From contig DFFG01000003.1 of the NCBI GenBank assembly GCA_002368795.1, positions 11,910-75,909 of the forward strand: a stretch of 64,000 bases of DNA, read 5' to 3'. A program made the position numbers and the translations under genes. The stretch is from Eubacterium sp. UBA3782 (GTDB lineage: Bacteria > Bacillota > Clostridia > Lachnospirales > Lachnospiraceae). The notes under the pieces were generated by a model. The model did no database searches and was not told the DNA's origin. It was given only the letters and a program-made list of their open reading frames with translations. This document shows positions 35,242 through 43,404 of the stretch, one piece after another; position 1 is the first letter of the stretch; every line of letters starts with the position of its first letter.

Positions 35242-36378
35242 TCAGTCGTAGTCATCCAGAAAACTGTGGCGCACACCGCCCTGTTTATAGCCCAGGACGG
35301 CGTCCAGATGAATGTTTTCCATGCTGCGGAAGATGTTGCCCTCCACGTTTTCATTTGTTTTCTTCAGCTGGGCGATCAGCTGCTTGGCTTCGATCCGCTT
35401 GGAACTGCTGTCTCCGGACGCCTCGTGGGCGATCGTCTCTGTGAAGTGGCAGGCACAGCGGATAAAATGCAGATCGTTTTCGTCCCGCCAGCGCTTGATG
35501 TCGTCCTCCCGGATGAGGTACATCGGGCGGATCAGCTCCATGCCCTCAAAATTCATGCTGTGGAGTTTGGGCATCATGGTCTGGGTCTGGCCGCTGTATA
35601 GGATGCTCATGAGGGTCGTCTCGATGACATCATCATAATGGTGCCCGAGGGCGATCTTGTTGCAGCCCAGTTCCTTTGCCTTGCTGTAGAGATACCCCCT
35701 GCGCATGCGGGCACAGATGTAGCAGGGTGAGTGGGGGATCGTGTCGACCGCATCGAAGATGCGGGAGGAAAACATGGTCAGCGGGATGCCGAGCAGACGT
35801 GCGTTTTCCTGAATCATGCCAAGCGTCGCCGGGCTGTAGCCGGGGTCCATGCAGAGAAATACCGTCTCAAAGTTAAACTTGTTCCGGCGGCGGATCTCCT
35901 GGAAGAGTTTGGCCATCAGCATGGAGTCCTTGCCTCCGGAAATGCAGACGGCGACACGATCGCCGGGGGAGAGCAGTTCATAGTCGGAGATCGCTTTTAC
36001 AAAGCGGCTGGTGATCCGCTTGGAAAAACGTTTGCGAAGACTTTTTTCGATGAGCTCTCTGCGTTCCTCTACATCGGTGATCTGCTGAAGCTGTCCCACC
36101 AGCCACTGACCGTAGCCGCCGGACAGGTGCCAGACCGACAGATCGCCATCCTGGAGCTTTTCTGCAGTGCGCAGAGACATTCCGCCAAACATGCAGAAAA
36201 TGACAGGCTTTTTGCCGGCAGGAAGAGCAGCACGGTCGCTTTCCAGTTCTTCCCGGGTGATGTGGACCGCTCCCGGAAGACTGCCCTGGCGGAAGGATTC
36301 CTCATCCCGGATATCGATAAGTATATATTCCGAAGGATCCCAGCTTTGCAGCTCCTCCGGTGACACAGACTGGATCAT
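35242..36378 (-). CDS. Rhodanese-TtcA fusion (tRNA thiolation-type PP-loop ATPase)
   Basis: The protein has 378 residues. Residues 1-95 are a rhodanese domain with the sulfur-carrying Cys62 in IFCMFGGMS. From about residue 115 it is a TtcA-like PP-loop protein: SGGKDS at 147-152, a CxxC pair at 219/222 (SPCYICARM) and further cysteines 308 and 310 (IRCACHF) that could complete an Fe-S cluster. TtcA makes 2-thiocytidine in tRNA. Here the sulfur carrier and the ATPase are on one chain. The start at 36378 follows GAGGTG; the longer frame has no site. Confidence 0.87.
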   Translation of the reverse strand: MIQSVSPEELQSWDPSEYILIDIRDEESFRQGSLPGAVHITREELESDRAALPAGKKPVIFCMFGGMSLRTAEKLQDGDLSVWHLSGGYGQWLVGQLQQITDVEERRELIEKSLRKRFSKRITSRFVKAISDYELLSPGDRVAVCISGGKDSMLMAKLFQEIRRRNKFNFETVFLCMDPGYSPATLGMIQENARLLGIPLTMFSSRIFDAVDTIPHSPCYICARMRRGYLYSKAKELGCNKIALGHHYDDVIETTLMSILYSGQTQTMMPKLHSMNFEGMELIRPMYLIREDDIKRWRDENDLHFIRCACHFTETIAHEASGDSSSKRIEAKQLIAQLKKTNENVEGNIFRSMENIHLDAVLGYKQGGVRHSFLDDYD

Positions 36379-36587
36379 AGAGAGACACCTCACACCCGCA
36401 TGCCCTGCGGGCTTTTTCATATGCATTAGAAATATGCTTATTATAGCGGCCGTGCCTGAGAATTGCAACCAGCCGGGAGGCCAATATACAACCAGTGGGA
36501 ATGCCTTGGCCAGATGTTTCCCAGGTATCGCCAATTATGGTATAATCAATTGAATTTATGTGTTTTGCCACACAGGAGGATTTTGAT

Positions 36588-36995
36588 ATGAGTAAGTATG
36601 TGGAACGGGCAAAGGAGCTTCGCGCGATCGTATCGCCCCATTATAACTGTGCCCAGTCTGTGGTCGTCCCCTTCGCGGCCGCTGCCGGTGTCCCGGAAGA
36701 GACGGCCCTGCGGTTTGCCGACGGCTTTGGCGGCGGAATGCGGCGGGCTTCCGTCTGCGGTGCGGTCACCGGAGGGATCATGGCGCTGGGGCTGTTTGGT
36801 CTGGGTGATCCGAAAACACTGGGGGCCTATCACAGGCGCCTGAAGGAACGTCACGATGGTATGCTGGACTGCGCGGATCTTCTGCGGGTCAATGCAGCGG
36901 CAGGCAGGGAAAAGAAGCCCCATTGCGATGCTATGGTCTTTGAGTGTGTGGAGCTTGTGGAAGAGATCCTCAGAGAAAACGGAAAGCTGCAGTAA
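36588..36995 (+). CDS. C_GCAxxG_C_C family probable redox protein
   Basis: The 135-residue protein matches the C_GCAxxG_C_C pattern: Cys in YNCAQSVV, then GFGGGMRRASVCGAVTGG, then Cys in LDCADLL, KPHCDAM and FECVEL. This family is proposed to be redox active, perhaps binding an Fe-S centre; its role is unknown. The ATG at 36588 follows ACAGGAGG. A TATAAT at 36541-36546 may be its -10. It is divergent from the rhodanese-TtcA gene. Confidence 0.85.
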   Translation: MSKYVERAKELRAIVSPHYNCAQSVVVPFAAAAGVPEETALRFADGFGGGMRRASVCGAVTGGIMALGLFGLGDPKTLGAYHRRLKERHDGMLDCADLLRVNAAAGREKKPHCDAMVFECVELVEEILRENGKLQ

Positions 36996-37047
36996 GGCTA
37001 AAACACTCTGGAGTATACGGACGCGAAATATACGGATCAAAAACTGC

Positions 37048-37126
37048 TTGAGTTTTTCACAGACAAATGATATACTCTCTATACTTTCAGGAAGAACAGA
37101 CCGCTGTTCTGCGGTCTTCCTGAAAG
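37048..37126 (+). promoter_or_regulatory. Promoter and leader hairpin of the kinase operon
   Basis: TTGAGT (37048-37053), 17 bases and TATACT (37071-37076) form the promoter. The transcript would begin with a hairpin: CTTTCAGGA (37084-37092) pairs with TCCTGAAAG (37118-37126), and AGACCGC pairs with GCGGTCT inside, leaving a 5-base bulge. No T-run follows, so it is not a terminator. It may protect the 5' end or regulate the roughly 130-nt leader. Confidence 0.6.
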
Positions 37127-37213
37127 CCGCGGCAGCATCTGCCGCATCTGCCGGGTTTCCCGGAATCTTTTATCCATTTTTTTATCTCACATCAATCATC
37201 AGGAGCATGCGCA

Positions 37214-38956
37214 ATGTCAGCCAGGATCGGTCAGATCATCCATGGCCGCTACCGGGTGCTCAGCCAGATCGGAAAGGGCGGTATGTCTGCCGTTTATCTG
37301 GTGCAGGATCTCCGCTCCGGAGAGAAATTTGCCATGAAGGAAATCCTGCAAAATGACAGATATTACAGTCAAAATGCAGCCGCATTGCCGCAAAATGAAG
37401 GAAATTGCCTTGGCTTTGCTGAGGCAGAGCTTCTTTCCGGCCTGGATCATCCGGCTTTTCCCAAAATTCATGAGGTTATCCGGGACGCGGAAGGCACAGT
37501 ATTCATCATTCGTGAATATGTGGAGGGAGAGTCGCTCGATCGCCTTCTGAGAAGGGGGCCCTTTTCTCCGGAAGCGGTCCGCCAGTGCGGGATCGCCCTG
37601 GGCGAAGCCCTGAACTATCTGCACAGCCAGGATCCTCCGGTCATTTATCGGGACATGAAGCCTGCAAACATCATCCGCCGGCCGGATGGGCAGCTGGTTC
37701 TCATTGATCTGGGGATCTCCGGAAGCCGCAGCCTGAATAGGGACGCTGGTGGAAATGCAGGAACACGAGGGTATGCTGCACCCGAGCAGTACAGTTCAGG
37801 AGGGGAAGACATTTCCTCCGACATTTATGCGCTTGGTATTTCCCTGTTTGAACTGCTTACCGGGATCCCTCCGCGGGAGGATCCGTGGGCATACCGGTTT
37901 CATCCGATCCGCCGGATACGGCCCGATTGCCCGGAAGAGCTCGAGCGGGTGATCAACCAGTGCATACGCTTCGTACCAGAGGATCGTTATCCGGACTGCA
38001 GCTGTTTGCTTGAGGAACTGCGTGCTGTGCCGGCAATGACGTCAGAAACGACAGGCAGAACCAGGAGGCCCAGGCGATGGCAGAGATGGCCTTCGAGCAT
38101 TCGTTTACAGGGGATCATAATTGTCCTGTTGGCGGTCCTTCTGGCTGCTGTTCCGGTTTCTGTTTTGACGGCAAAAGCTTTGGCTGGTGCAGAGTACCGC
38201 CAGCTGATTGCCGGGACAGAGAGCGGCAGCCTGGAGGAGCAGGAAGCGTGCTTTGCGAAAGGATTCCAGAGCGAAATGGCAGATGCTTCTCTCTATGAGC
38301 GATATCTGGACTGGTGTGAGAAAAACGAACGGTTTGGAAGCAGGCAGCTTGCCCTGCTGACCACAAGCTGGGAGAGGGATCAGGGAAAACTGGAGAGGGA
38401 CAGCCGATGCGGATCGCTGGGCATGCAGGCCGGCCGGCTCTGCCTGTTTGCTGAAACGGAAGAATGGAGCATGCAGACCCGGGCGGCGGAAGCGGCAGCC
38501 TGGTTTGATCTGGCAGCAGCGAAGGGAGAGGCGGATGCCGGTCTGTACTGCCGCATCTGCAGCTTTTTCCAGAACTATGGAGCCGTTCGTACACAGGGAC
38601 AGAGCCAAGCCCCGGAGGACCTGTCAGCTATGCTGCAGGAGGCACAAGAATGGCTGACAGAAGCAGCCAGAACGCCAGAGCTGAATGATGAGCAGAAGCT
38701 GCTCCTTGCCGGGGAACTTGCCGATCTGGTGAACGTGCATCGGAAGGCGCTGGCAGAGGGAGGGATCTTCAAAGACCAGGTACTCCTCCTGTATGGGCAG
38801 ATCAGGGATCTGTACAGCTCTTCTGACAGCGTTGAGGCCAGCAGGAAAGAAGAGTTGGAGATGCGGCTGGACAGGTACATGGACAACCTGGAAAGAGTCT
38901 ATGAAAACATGGAAAAGCGAGTGGCAGCAGACAACGAAAGGAGAGTCGGAAAATGA
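37214..38956 (+). CDS. Membrane Ser/Thr protein kinase (Hanks type)
   Basis: The protein has 580 residues. The kinase domain (about 10-275) has a Gly loop (IGKGGMSAVY), Lys in FAMKEIL, Glu in AEAELL, YRDMKPANII in place of HRD, DLG in place of DFG, and an APE-type AAPEQY. One membrane segment (IIIVLLAVLLAAVPVSVLTA) lies near residue 305. The C-terminal 250 residues outside the membrane are helical and repeat-like, with no PASTA domains. The key Asp and Lys residues suggest it is active. It overlaps the next gene by four bases, so the surface protein is a likely partner. The signal it senses is unknown. Confidence 0.88.
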   Translation: MSARIGQIIHGRYRVLSQIGKGGMSAVYLVQDLRSGEKFAMKEILQNDRYYSQNAAALPQNEGNCLGFAEAELLSGLDHPAFPKIHEVIRDAEGTVFIIREYVEGESLDRLLRRGPFSPEAVRQCGIALGEALNYLHSQDPPVIYRDMKPANIIRRPDGQLVLIDLGISGSRSLNRDAGGNAGTRGYAAPEQYSSGGEDISSDIYALGISLFELLTGIPPREDPWAYRFHPIRRIRPDCPEELERVINQCIRFVPEDRYPDCSCLLEELRAVPAMTSETTGRTRRPRRWQRWPSSIRLQGIIIVLLAVLLAAVPVSVLTAKALAGAEYRQLIAGTESGSLEEQEACFAKGFQSEMADASLYERYLDWCEKNERFGSRQLALLTTSWERDQGKLERDSRCGSLGMQAGRLCLFAETEEWSMQTRAAEAAAWFDLAAAKGEADAGLYCRICSFFQNYGAVRTQGQSQAPEDLSAMLQEAQEWLTEAARTPELNDEQKLLLAGELADLVNVHRKALAEGGIFKDQVLLLYGQIRDLYSSSDSVEASRKEELEMRLDRYMDNLERVYENMEKRVAADNERRVGK

Positions 38957-41388
38957 GAGAACAGGAACTGAACAAACGCATCTGCAGGACCAGACAGAGA
39001 ATCAGGATCGTATCCGCAGGCATTCTGGCAGTACTTCTCTTGGGCCAGGCGCTGTACCGGCCGGTATATGCCGGGGAAGATGCCAGGAAACAGAAAAGCA
39101 ATGCGGCACAACAGGAGGCGGGATCGTCAACGGCAGAACTCCCGGATGATAAAAAAGAGACAGAAGAGCAGCTTCCGGTCCGCATCGTGCTCCGTCCGGT
39201 AAAAACAGAGGGAGAGGCAGATCCCGATCTTACCGGAGAGATCAAAAAGCAGGTGCAGGCTGCCATTGATGCCGGAACCAAGGATAAGGATATTCCGGAA
39301 AAGAATGCGGAGCCCGCACCTGCTGTTGGAGGAGAAAAAGCAGAGCAAGTTGAAACGTCAGAAAGGCTGCAGTCCAAAGAGGCTGAAATCTCCTGGCAGG
39401 AAACGAAAGAAACGCAAACGCCAGAGCCTGAAACTGAAGCGCCGGGATCAGAAGAGACGGATACGCCAGACGCAGAAGCGAAAGTGACAGAAACAGAAAA
39501 GACAGAAACACCGGAGACAGAAACAGAAGAGGCAGATACCACGGGGACCGGATCAGAAGGAACAAAAACAACGGATACGGAAGGGCTGGAAACGGAAGGA
39601 ACAGAAGAGACAGAAACCGAACCTGCAGAAGAGGAGATTTCTCTGCAGGAGTGGATCTGCAGCCTGATCAGCTGGAGCTATACATACGATGACCAGGTAG
39701 AAGCGCCGGGATACAGCAGGCCGGCAGGCACCTCGCCCATCCTTCTTCAGTTCAAGGAAGATCTCCGCATCCGCTTTAATCCAGATGACGGGGAGGACAG
39801 CCAGAGCTTTCTGACCACCTTGCCTCGTGAAAATGGCGGAAATGATGAAGAAAACCAGCCGCAGGATGGTGAGAAACCATCGGGCGGAAACAATGGCGGC
39901 AGTGATGGAAAAGAAGATGGCGGCCATGAGAATCCGGATAAGACCGGCGGACACGAAAGTGGGGAACAAAACGATAAAAATACGGAAGATAGTAACAAGA
40001 GTGGAGATAACAACACTGATAATGATGAGAATAATGACAGTAATGGAGACAAAACCCAAAATAATCAGGAAACTGGTCAGGGTTCAGGGACATTTTATGA
40101 TCTAAGTGGAGGGGAATCCCAATCTGGTCCGGGAAGTATGAGTGGGGAAGATCCGTCCGGTGAGGGCGGCGAGGAAGGAGGAGCTCCGGAGACTTCTGGC
40201 GAAACGGGGCCTGGACTGGATGAACAGCGTCTGCTGGAGGAAACCATCATCGATGGCGTCGAGGATGGACATTCCTATACCGGAGATGTACAGCCGCAGG
40301 TCACGCTGTCAGAGGGAGGATATGCCAGTGCCGATGTCACATTGCGCCGCTCACGCATGGGTGAAGTGGAGGATGTGACGGGTAGTCTGGTACTGACAGG
40401 AGAAAGCAGCGGACAAAAGGCGCAGGCCGAAGCACTAACCGCTGTTCCGGAAAATGACGGTCTGTACACTCTGGAGGTTACCTATCGGGACGATTCCGGC
40501 AACGAGGTAAAAAAAGAAGTTTCTTTTACAGTCAACCGCTTTGGTTCCGTCTATGCGTACAACGATGCACTCCAGAACATCAAAGATGCCTGGGTCCGAA
40601 GCGTGACCGAGCCCCTGATTATATCGGAATACAATCCGGATCCGCTTCTGGAGGACTCACTGGAGATAGAGATCACCCGTGATGGCGTTCCGCTGAAAAA
40701 TGTCCGGTATTCTGCAGAACAGGCAGAACGCTCTTCGGAGGGCAGGACCGGCGGATGGTATCGGTATGATTACACGATCGATCCGGCAAATTTCCGTAAG
40801 GACGGTACCTACCGGATCTCCGTTTCTTCAAAGGATGCCGCAGGAAACCGTCCAGACTCCATCAGCAGCGAAAGCGGAGAGATCCTCTTTCGGGTGGATT
40901 CTGCCGCCCCGACGATCCGGAGCATTTCCGGCCTGGAGATGCCCTTTGTGCGGGCAGAAAGCCAGAAGGTGCGTTTTATCGTCCGCGACAATATGGGCCT
41001 GGCCTCCGTGACGGTCTGGCTGGATGATGCGATCCTGCTTCAGGTGACGAGCTTTGAAGATCCAGGCAGCTATCATGGCGAATTTACGATCGATGAAGGA
41101 ACGGAACATCATGTACGGATCATCGCATGTGATCTGGCTGGAAATATACTGGATACAGACCGCAGGGACAGAGACGGCAGGTACCTGTTTGCTCCCATAT
41201 CACCCTTTGTGCGGGAGATTACGGTATCGGATAATCTTCTGGCGTTCTTCATCCAGACAGGCCAGGGGCGGCTGATCTTTGCCGCAGCCGGGATAATCAT
41301 GTCTTTGGCGGCTTTGCTGATCTTCCTGGGGATCCGGGCATGGAGAACGGGCAGATACCGGGAGGAACCAACAAGATGGCTGCGCTAA
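38953..41388 (+). CDS. Large acidic surface protein with Ig-like domains and C-terminal anchor
   Basis: The 811-residue protein starts with a signal peptide (IVSAGILAVLLLGQALYRPVYA). Residues 30-230 and 285-430 are acidic and disordered, with Thr-Glu repeats (TETEKTETPETETEE) and Asn/Asp/Gly-rich stretches. From about residue 440 there are several bacterial Ig-like beta domains (VTLRRSRMGEVEDV, TYRISVSSKDAAGN, VRIIACDLAGN). A C-terminal membrane segment (IFAAAGIIMSLAALLIFLGI) and a short basic tail end it. It looks like a surface-exposed stalk or sensor. It is translationally coupled to the Ser/Thr kinase gene. The specific function is unknown. Confidence 0.75.
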   Translation: MREQELNKRICRTRQRIRIVSAGILAVLLLGQALYRPVYAGEDARKQKSNAAQQEAGSSTAELPDDKKETEEQLPVRIVLRPVKTEGEADPDLTGEIKKQVQAAIDAGTKDKDIPEKNAEPAPAVGGEKAEQVETSERLQSKEAEISWQETKETQTPEPETEAPGSEETDTPDAEAKVTETEKTETPETETEEADTTGTGSEGTKTTDTEGLETEGTEETETEPAEEEISLQEWICSLISWSYTYDDQVEAPGYSRPAGTSPILLQFKEDLRIRFNPDDGEDSQSFLTTLPRENGGNDEENQPQDGEKPSGGNNGGSDGKEDGGHENPDKTGGHESGEQNDKNTEDSNKSGDNNTDNDENNDSNGDKTQNNQETGQGSGTFYDLSGGESQSGPGSMSGEDPSGEGGEEGGAPETSGETGPGLDEQRLLEETIIDGVEDGHSYTGDVQPQVTLSEGGYASADVTLRRSRMGEVEDVTGSLVLTGESSGQKAQAEALTAVPENDGLYTLEVTYRDDSGNEVKKEVSFTVNRFGSVYAYNDALQNIKDAWVRSVTEPLIISEYNPDPLLEDSLEIEITRDGVPLKNVRYSAEQAERSSEGRTGGWYRYDYTIDPANFRKDGTYRISVSSKDAAGNRPDSISSESGEILFRVDSAAPTIRSISGLEMPFVRAESQKVRFIVRDNMGLASVTVWLDDAILLQVTSFEDPGSYHGEFTIDEGTEHHVRIIACDLAGNILDTDRRDRDGRYLFAPISPFVREITVSDNLLAFFIQTGQGRLIFAAAGIIMSLAALLIFLGIRAWRTGRYREEPTRWLR

Positions 41389-41496
41389 GGCAGCACCGGC
41401 AATACTTCTTGAGCAAAAACTCTTTCAACAGGTTTTACTGGGATAAGAAATCCATGGAAAAAGGAAGAAAAGCCGGAAGAATCCTCTTGGGTGTGG

Positions 41497-41525
41497 TTGA
41501 CAAAGAAAGGGAATACCGGTATACT
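41497..41525 (+). promoter_or_regulatory. trxB promoter
   Basis: TTGACA (41497-41502), 17 bases, TATACT (41520-41525), about 48 bases before the start codon. Confidence 0.85.
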
Positions 41526-41572
41526 TTGTATAGATTGTACAAAATCAAATTTTCCACAACCAGGAGGTCGCG

Positions 41573-42487
41573 ATGGCTGGAGTACAGAGTGTTGATATTT
41601 TGATCATTGGCGGCGGAACAGCAGGTTTGACCGCGGCTATTTATGCAGTTCGTGCTGGAAAGAGCGCGCTGATCCTTGAAGCAAAGGCTTATGGCGGCCA
41701 GATCGTCAATACGCCGGATATCGAGAATTATCCCGGCATGGCGCATGTGTCCGGTTTTGATTTTGCCACCGGCCTCTATGAGCAGGCGATCGGTCTTGGT
41801 GCAAAGCTGAAATACGAGAAGGCCCTGTCCATCGAGGATAACGGCAAAACAAAGCTGGTAAAAACCAGAAGACATACCTATGAGTGCAAGGCAGTTATCC
41901 TGGCAACAGGGGCCAAGAACCGTACCCTTGGTCTGGACCGGGAAGAGCAGTTCACCGGAAGCGGAGTTTCCTACTGCGCAACATGTGACGGTTCCTTCTT
42001 CAAGGGAAAGACAGTCGCGGTAAACGGCGGCGGAAACACGGCCATCGAGGATGCGCTCTATCTGTCAGATATCTGCGAGAAGGTTTATGTGATCCACAGA
42101 AGAGATGAATTCCGCGGAGATGCTGCCGATGTGGAGAAGATGCGCGCCAGAGACAACATCGAATTCATTCTGAATGCAAACGTTACAGCCTTGATTGGCG
42201 ACCAGAAGGTGGAAGCTATCGAGGTTACGGACAAGAATACCGGCGAGAAGAGAGAAGTAAAGGTCGACGGTCTGTTTATCGCGGTCGGTCAGGTTCCTGA
42301 TAATATCGCCTTTGAAAATGTGGTCGAGCTTTCCTCCGGTTATATCGCAGCCGGCGAAGACTGCAAAACCGCTACACCGGGCATATTCACCGCCGGTGAC
42401 TGCCGGACGAAGAATGTCCGTCAGCTCACGACAGCCGCTGCAGATGGCGCTGTGGCAGCCCTTGCCGCTTGCGCATACATCAAATAA
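41573..42487 (+). CDS. trxB: Thioredoxin reductase
   Basis: The 304-residue flavoprotein has an FAD site (IIGGGTAGLTAAIYAVRAG), the redox pair CATC near residues 134-137, an NADPH site (AVNGGGNTAIEDALYLSD) and a C-terminal FAD motif (GIFTAGDCRT). It reduces thioredoxin with NADPH. Length is normal. CAGGAGG precedes the start codon. No thioredoxin gene is adjacent. Confidence 0.92.
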   Translation: MAGVQSVDILIIGGGTAGLTAAIYAVRAGKSALILEAKAYGGQIVNTPDIENYPGMAHVSGFDFATGLYEQAIGLGAKLKYEKALSIEDNGKTKLVKTRRHTYECKAVILATGAKNRTLGLDREEQFTGSGVSYCATCDGSFFKGKTVAVNGGGNTAIEDALYLSDICEKVYVIHRRDEFRGDAADVEKMRARDNIEFILNANVTALIGDQKVEAIEVTDKNTGEKREVKVDGLFIAVGQVPDNIAFENVVELSSGYIAAGEDCKTATPGIFTAGDCRTKNVRQLTTAAADGAVAALAACAYIK

Positions 42488-42519
42488 GAGCTGAAAAAAA
42501 TCAAACACAAAGAAAAAGA

Positions 42520-42596
42520 CTGCCGCACCAGGCAAGACCATGCAGGATCGTAAAAAGGGATCCACGCAAAAGCTGTCTGGTGCGGCAGCCTTTTTT
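42520..42596 (+). terminator. Terminator-like hairpin with long loop after trxB
   Basis: CTGCCGCACCAGGCA pairs with TGTCTGGTGCGGCAG (42574-42588, one wobble), followed by CCTTTTTT. The stem resembles the outer stems of family B copies B1 and B2. The 39-base loop is not the family B core, so it is a terminator with other or decayed loop sequence. Confidence 0.75.
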
Positions 42597-42639
42597 GTGA
42601 GCGATAAAACAAAAATTGTTGGCAGCCTTGAAAGCACAA

Positions 42640-42714
42640 GCCCCGGAAGACATTTAAGCAAACAATCTGCAGGCCTGATAAGGCCGAAGCCGTTTGCGTA
42701 ATGCCTTACGGGGC
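42640..42714 (+). repeat. Structured repeat family A, copy A3
   Basis: This 75-bp copy between convergent trxB and trmO has a short outer stem, GCCCCGGAAG against CTTACGGGGC with one mismatch. The core is ACATTTAAGCAAAC, ATCTGCA, a GGCCT-GATA-AGGCC tip, GAAGCCG, GTTTGCGTAATGC. It ends six bases before the trmO stop codon. Confidence 0.85.
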
Positions 42715-42720
42715 ATATTG

Positions 42721-43404
42721 TTATGCTTCTTCCGAGGCGGCAGAGACGAGGATGATCTCCCCATCGGCCACTCGGAACCGGATCTCCAGCCCGGCGTACC
42801 GCATGCCATATATGCGTTTGGGGTCATCCTGATAGGATGGCCGGGGGTCCTGGGTCAGAATCTCCAGAAGGGCAGCTCGCTTTTCTTCCGGTACCGTCAG
42901 CATACATTCCTTCTTATCCACCACCTGGAGCGGCTTTTTTCTGGAGCGGGCGGTGAAGCCTGCCAGAGCCTCCGGATGGCTGTCTGCGTAAGGAATATAA
43001 GGTTTGATATCGTAGATCGGTGTTCCATCCATGAGATCAGCACCGACGACAGTCAGAACGGGTCCTTCGGGACGAAGCTCGACAGAGCGCAGGCGGACAC
43101 AGGAAAGTCCGAGATGGTTTGGCCGGAAGGGAGAGCGGGTGGCAAATACGCCTACCCGCTCATTTCCTCCAAGCACCGGCGGCCGGACCGTTGGGTGCCA
43201 GGCCTTGTCTGCATTCGCCGAGAACTGCCAGATCAGCCAGATGTGGGAAAATTCTTCCAGGCCTCTGACGGCTTCGGCGGATGCATATGCCGGCTCAAAC
43301 CGGATCTCCGAGACCGTTTCCGCCAGTCCGCTCTGCCGGGGGATCCCGAACTTGTCGGGAAAATCTGAGTGGATATAGGCGATCGGCTGCAGTTCCATGG
43401 TCAT
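42721..43404 (-). CDS. trmO: tRNA (N6-threonylcarbamoyladenosine37-N6)-methyltransferase TrmO
   Basis: The 227-residue protein matches the TsaA/TrmO (UPF0066) family. Motifs are IAYIHSDFPDKFGIPRQSGL at the N-terminus, GLEEFSHIWLIWQF, and RSPFRPNHLGLSCVRL. It methylates t6A37 in tRNA. The C-terminal 70 residues are the small domain common in this family. Its ATG overlaps the lon stop codon by four bases, so it is translated from the lon transcript. Confidence 0.9.
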   Translation of the reverse strand: MTMELQPIAYIHSDFPDKFGIPRQSGLAETVSEIRFEPAYASAEAVRGLEEFSHIWLIWQFSANADKAWHPTVRPPVLGGNERVGVFATRSPFRPNHLGLSCVRLRSVELRPEGPVLTVVGADLMDGTPIYDIKPYIPYADSHPEALAGFTARSRKKPLQVVDKKECMLTVPEEKRAALLEILTQDPRPSYQDDPKRIYGMRYAGLEIRFRVADGEIILVSAASEEA

